From positions 186,001-250,000 of the forward strand of contig NZ_JAEQBB010000002.1 in assembly GCF_018616375.1 (NCBI RefSeq): a stretch of DNA of 64,000 nt, in the 5' to 3' direction. The position numbers were made by a program, and so were the translations under genes. The stretch is from Exiguobacterium sp. J17977 (GTDB taxonomy: Bacteria; Bacillota; Bacilli; Exiguobacteriales; Exiguobacteriaceae). The notes under the pieces were generated by a model. The model searched no databases. It was not told the DNA's origin and saw only the letters and a list, made by a program, of their open reading frames with translations. This document shows, in pieces, positions 61,939 through 64,000 of this stretch; within the stretch, counting starts at the first letter, position 1; the number at the start of each line of letters is the position of its first letter.

Positions 61939-62862
61939 ATGAAACGAATTCTTGATTGCAGAGCCAGTGATTTCTTGACGTTCAACCGTTCGGATTTGAT
62001 CGGGTCGATTCGGAAGGCCGAGGGGCGGACCGTCCTCGCCGAGGTCATCCCGACCGTGCAGCCGCTCTATCCGGAAGTGACGAACGCCGAACTCGCTCGG
62101 GCGTTCGGGGCTGATATGATCTTGTTGAATATGCTCGACGTGTTCCATCCGTACATAAAGGGTCTCGAAAGCCACGCCTTGTTCGGCAACGTACCGGGTG
62201 AGACGATGTCTGACAATCCGATTATGGAATTGAAACGGCTCGTCGGTTTGCCGATCGGGGTCAACCTCGAACCGGTCGACTTCTCCGAGAAATCGGAGGA
62301 CATGTATGACGTGAAACAAGGACGGCTCGCGACACGGGAGGCGTTCGCGCGAGCGTCCGAGCTCGGCATCGACTTCATCTGCTTGACCGGCAACCCGAAC
62401 ACAGGGGTGACGAACGAGGCAATCGAGCAAGCCATCATCAACGCGCGCCAAGAGTTCGCGGGCGTCATCATCGCCGGGAAGATGCATCAAGCCGGTGTCG
62501 GCCGCGTGCTCGATCAAGAGGCGTACGTCCGTTTCGCTGAGGCTGGGGCCGACATCATCTTGATTCCAGCGCCCGGCACCGTTCCAGGCGTCCGCGAAGA
62601 TGAATTCTATGAAGTCACGCGCGAGATTCAAGCGTTGAACAAACTCGTCGTCGCCGCCATCGGTACGTCGCAGGAAGGGTCCGATGAGGCGACGATTCGT
62701 GACATTGCCTTGTCCTCGAAACGCGGCGGGACCGATCTGTTCCATATCGGCGATGCCGGCTTGTCCGGAATCGCCACACCGGAGAACATTCAGGCGTTAT
62801 CAATCGCCATCCGGGGACGGCGCCATACGTATATCCGCATGGCCGCCTCGGTCAACCGCTAA
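61939..62862 (+). CDS. Uncharacterised TIM-barrel family protein
   Basis: A 307-residue protein of a recurrent but uncharacterised family whose members begin MKRxLDCxASDF and contain '[20 protein letters not shown]'. Conserved segments LTGNPNTGV and '[16 protein letters not shown]' alternate strands and helices like a phosphate-binding (beta/alpha)8 barrel; the family has been labelled in databases with a domain of unknown function (I believe DUF7916). It ends at a terminator shared with hisE. The his-like location may be chance. The ATG at 61939 follows AGAGGAGGAA. Confidence 0.65.
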   Translation: MKRILDCRASDFLTFNRSDLIGSIRKAEGRTVLAEVIPTVQPLYPEVTNAELARAFGADMILLNMLDVFHPYIKGLESHALFGNVPGETMSDNPIMELKRLVGLPIGVNLEPVDFSEKSEDMYDVKQGRLATREAFARASELGIDFICLTGNPNTGVTNEAIEQAIINARQEFAGVIIAGKMHQAGVGRVLDQEAYVRFAEAGADIILIPAPGTVPGVREDEFYEVTREIQALNKLVVAAIGTSQEGSDEATIRDIALSSKRGGTDLFHIGDAGLSGIATPENIQALSIAIRGRRHTYIRMAASVNR

Positions 62863-62864
62863 TC

Positions 62865-62903
62865 AAAAGGAACGAGGCCACAAACGGCTTCGTTCCTTTT
62901 ATG
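62865..62903. terminator. Bidirectional terminator between the TIM-barrel gene and hisE
   Basis: aaaaggaacgaggcc and ggcttcgttcctttt pair (one G-T) around a six-base loop. Confidence 0.92.
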
Positions 62904-63212
62904 TTACCAGTCAGTGACGTCACGGCGTGGTTTCGCCGGAGTCGTCGTCCCATGTCGTTTGGCGAGGAGCGTCTCGACGTCCTGCAACGATACCCCTTTG
63001 GCGGCGAGCAAGACGAGCAAATGGTACAACAGATCGGCCGACTCTTCGACTAAATCTTCATCGTTCAATGCCGCGATGACGACCTCAAACGACTCTTCTC
63101 CAAACTTTTTGGCAATCTTATCGACACCTTGGTCGAATAGATAAGACGTATATGATCCTTCTTTCGGTGATGCCTGTCGTTCTTGAATCAACTTCTCTAA
63201 TTCGTGAATCAT
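62904..63212 (-). CDS. hisE: Phosphoribosyl-ATP pyrophosphatase
   Basis: A 102-residue all-helical enzyme that removes pyrophosphate from phosphoribosyl-ATP, step 2 of histidine synthesis. Metal-binding acids are in KKFGEESFEVVIAALNDE and EESADLLYHLLVLLA. In many bacteria hisI and hisE are fused; here they are separate genes with a 4-bp ATGA overlap. The ATG at 63212 follows GGAGGTGGAAGG. It is the last gene of the his operon. Confidence 0.94.
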   Translation of the reverse strand: MIHELEKLIQERQASPKEGSYTSYLFDQGVDKIAKKFGEESFEVVIAALNDEDLVEESADLLYHLLVLLAAKGVSLQDVETLLAKRHGTTTPAKPRRDVTDW

Positions 63213-63541
63213 CCTTCCACCTCCGTGAAAAAGCAGCTTCGATTTCCGGTATGGCACGTCGGCCCGTTGGCACGGACCCGGACCAACAGCGCGTCTTGGT
63301 CACAATCGACGTGGATGCTCTCGAGTTCAAGCGTATTTCCGCTTGACTCTCCTTTCATCCAGAGTCGCCCTTTCGAACGTGACCAGAACGTGACCGTGTT
63401 CGTCTCAAGCGTCTTCTGAATCGCCTCATCGTTCATGTAGCCTAACATGAGGACGGCGCCATCCTCTGTAGATACGATGATGGCTGGAATCAATCCGTTG
63501 GTGTCGTAACGAACCGCATCGGCAAGTTGTGCTCGCTGCAT
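63209..63541 (-). CDS. hisI: Phosphoribosyl-AMP cyclohydrolase
   Basis: A 110-residue zinc enzyme that opens the adenine ring of phosphoribosyl-AMP, step 3 of histidine synthesis. Zinc ligands are in HVDCDQDALLVRV (the cysteine-aspartate cluster) and GPTCHTGNRSCF; the substrate loop is FWSRSKGRLWMKGESSG. The start at 63541 is inside hisF: AGAGGTGA lies eight bases upstream, and the frame overlaps hisF by 52 bp. N-terminal residues 5-20 already match the family, so a later start is unlikely. Confidence 0.93.
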   Translation of the reverse strand: MQRAQLADAVRYDTNGLIPAIIVSTEDGAVLMLGYMNDEAIQKTLETNTVTFWSRSKGRLWMKGESSGNTLELESIHVDCDQDALLVRVRANGPTCHTGNRSCFFTEVEG

Positions 63542-64000
63542 ACGTGTTTCACCTCTTCCACTGTCGTTTTCCGGTCATGCAAAATCGAGGCGAGTAGCGC
63601 CGCATCGACCTTCTCGAGCGCGTCCACGACATGATTCGCGTTCCCGGCACCGCCAGAGGCGATAATCGGGATATCGACGGCGTCCCGGAGCAAATCAAGG
63701 ATTCTCAAATCGTAGCCGCTCTGTCTCCCATCCTGGTTCATCGACGTGACGAGCAGTTCACCCGCTCCGAGAGCGGCCACTTGCTTCGCCCAATCGACGG
63801 CCCGCAACTCGGTCCGATGTTTGCCACCATACGTATAGACGAAGTATTCATCGTCCTCAAACTTGACGTCGATGGCGATGACGATACATTGTGACCCGAA
63901 CCGATCAGCGGCCTGTTTAATCAAATCGGGTGATTCGACGGCGAGCGTATTGAGGGACACTTTATCGGCTCCGGCCTTTAACAGTGAAGAGATGTCTTCA
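63490..64000 (-). CDS. hisF: Imidazole glycerol phosphate synthase cyclase subunit, C-terminal part (cut by window edge)
   Basis: The last 170 residues of HisF are present; the gene continues past 64000. HisF closes the imidazole ring using ammonia channelled from HisH. Visible signatures are the phosphate-binding DKVSLNT, the catalytic second-half Asp in LVTSMNQDGRQSGYD, and IIASGGAGNANHV near the end. It is followed by an unusually long overlap (52 bp) with hisI. The upstream part of the operon lies beyond the window. Confidence 0.95.
   Translation of the reverse strand, partial: EDISSLLKAGADKVSLNTLAVESPDLIKQAADRFGSQCIVIAIDVKFEDDEYFVYTYGGKHRTELRAVDWAKQVAALGAGELLVTSMNQDGRQSGYDLRILDLLRDAVDIPIIASGGAGNANHVVDALEKVDAALLASILHDRKTTVEEVKHVCSEHNLPMRFVTTPTD

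Noticed and set aside
61849-62745. Upstream extension of the sugar acetyltransferase frame to 483 codons
   Set aside because: Maa-type proteins start at MTEKEKM, which has its own strong ribosome binding site; the extension is antisense to the TIM-barrel gene.

Overview
The window looks like chromosome from a non-sporulating member of the Bacilli. Protein sequences and gene orders are closest in feel to Exiguobacterium, which is an inference from recalled family sequences and not from a search. Supporting signs are strong AGGAGG-type ribosome binding sites, GC content somewhat above 50 percent, CcpA (cre) and Rex operators of Bacillus type, and Bacillus-like gene pairs: miaA-hfq, thyA-dfrA, and ricA-mutS-mutL with the spore-coat gene cotE missing from between ricA and mutS. 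I see no tRNA, rRNA, CRISPR array, insertion sequence or prophage.

Layout. 1-3760: the 5' part of adhE behind a Rex box and a cre, a MarR regulator, a YebC/YeeN-type protein, a YuiF-like transporter and a 30-residue membrane protein. 3814-9701: gltB-gltD (glutamate synthase). 9982-18128: a TspO-like membrane protein, an aldo/keto reductase, an ABC exporter divergent from its TetR regulator, and several single oxidoreductase or stress-type genes. 18302-23469: an AT-richer peptidase E-like gene, thyA-dfrA, a diguanylate cyclase and fumC. 23577-26852: a four-gene nucleic-acid and metal-chaperone operon. 27009-34314: a CcpA-linked unknown gene, a small membrane protein followed by miaA-hfq, a UreI/AmiS channel, PPK2, a thermolysin-like protease and a second ABC exporter. 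35217-40947: an enolase-superfamily epimerase, GNAT, M20 amidohydrolase, NhaC transporter and divergent HTH regulator, tied together by an 11-bp tandem repeat in two promoters. 40968-47811: a DoxX-like protein, HtrA, an FAH-family protein, nrdD-nrdG, a formate/nitrite channel and L25/Ctc. 47975-54793: mutL, mutS, ricA, an ElaA-type GNAT and a CrtI-like oxidoreductase. 54935-59402: a packed same-strand run of small-molecule-modifying enzymes of resistance-gene type. 59501-64000: an orphan amino-acid binding lipoprotein coupled to hisC, a sugar acetyltransferase, an unknown TIM-barrel protein, and the tail of a his operon (hisF-hisI-hisE).

How the parts connect. Genes for fermentation and anaerobic life (adhE, the formate channel) carry both Rex and cre sites, so NADH/NAD and carbon status probably set their expression. 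Very good cre matches also lie inside recognisable promoters of an unknown protein (27009), the UreI/AmiS channel and the NhaC transporter. The most interesting candidate system is the 35-41 kb locus, which looks like a locally regulated pathway for salvaging D-amino-acid-containing or N-acylated compounds. Two likely overlooked single-pass membrane proteins, at 3666-3758 and 28824-28919, are also worth attention.
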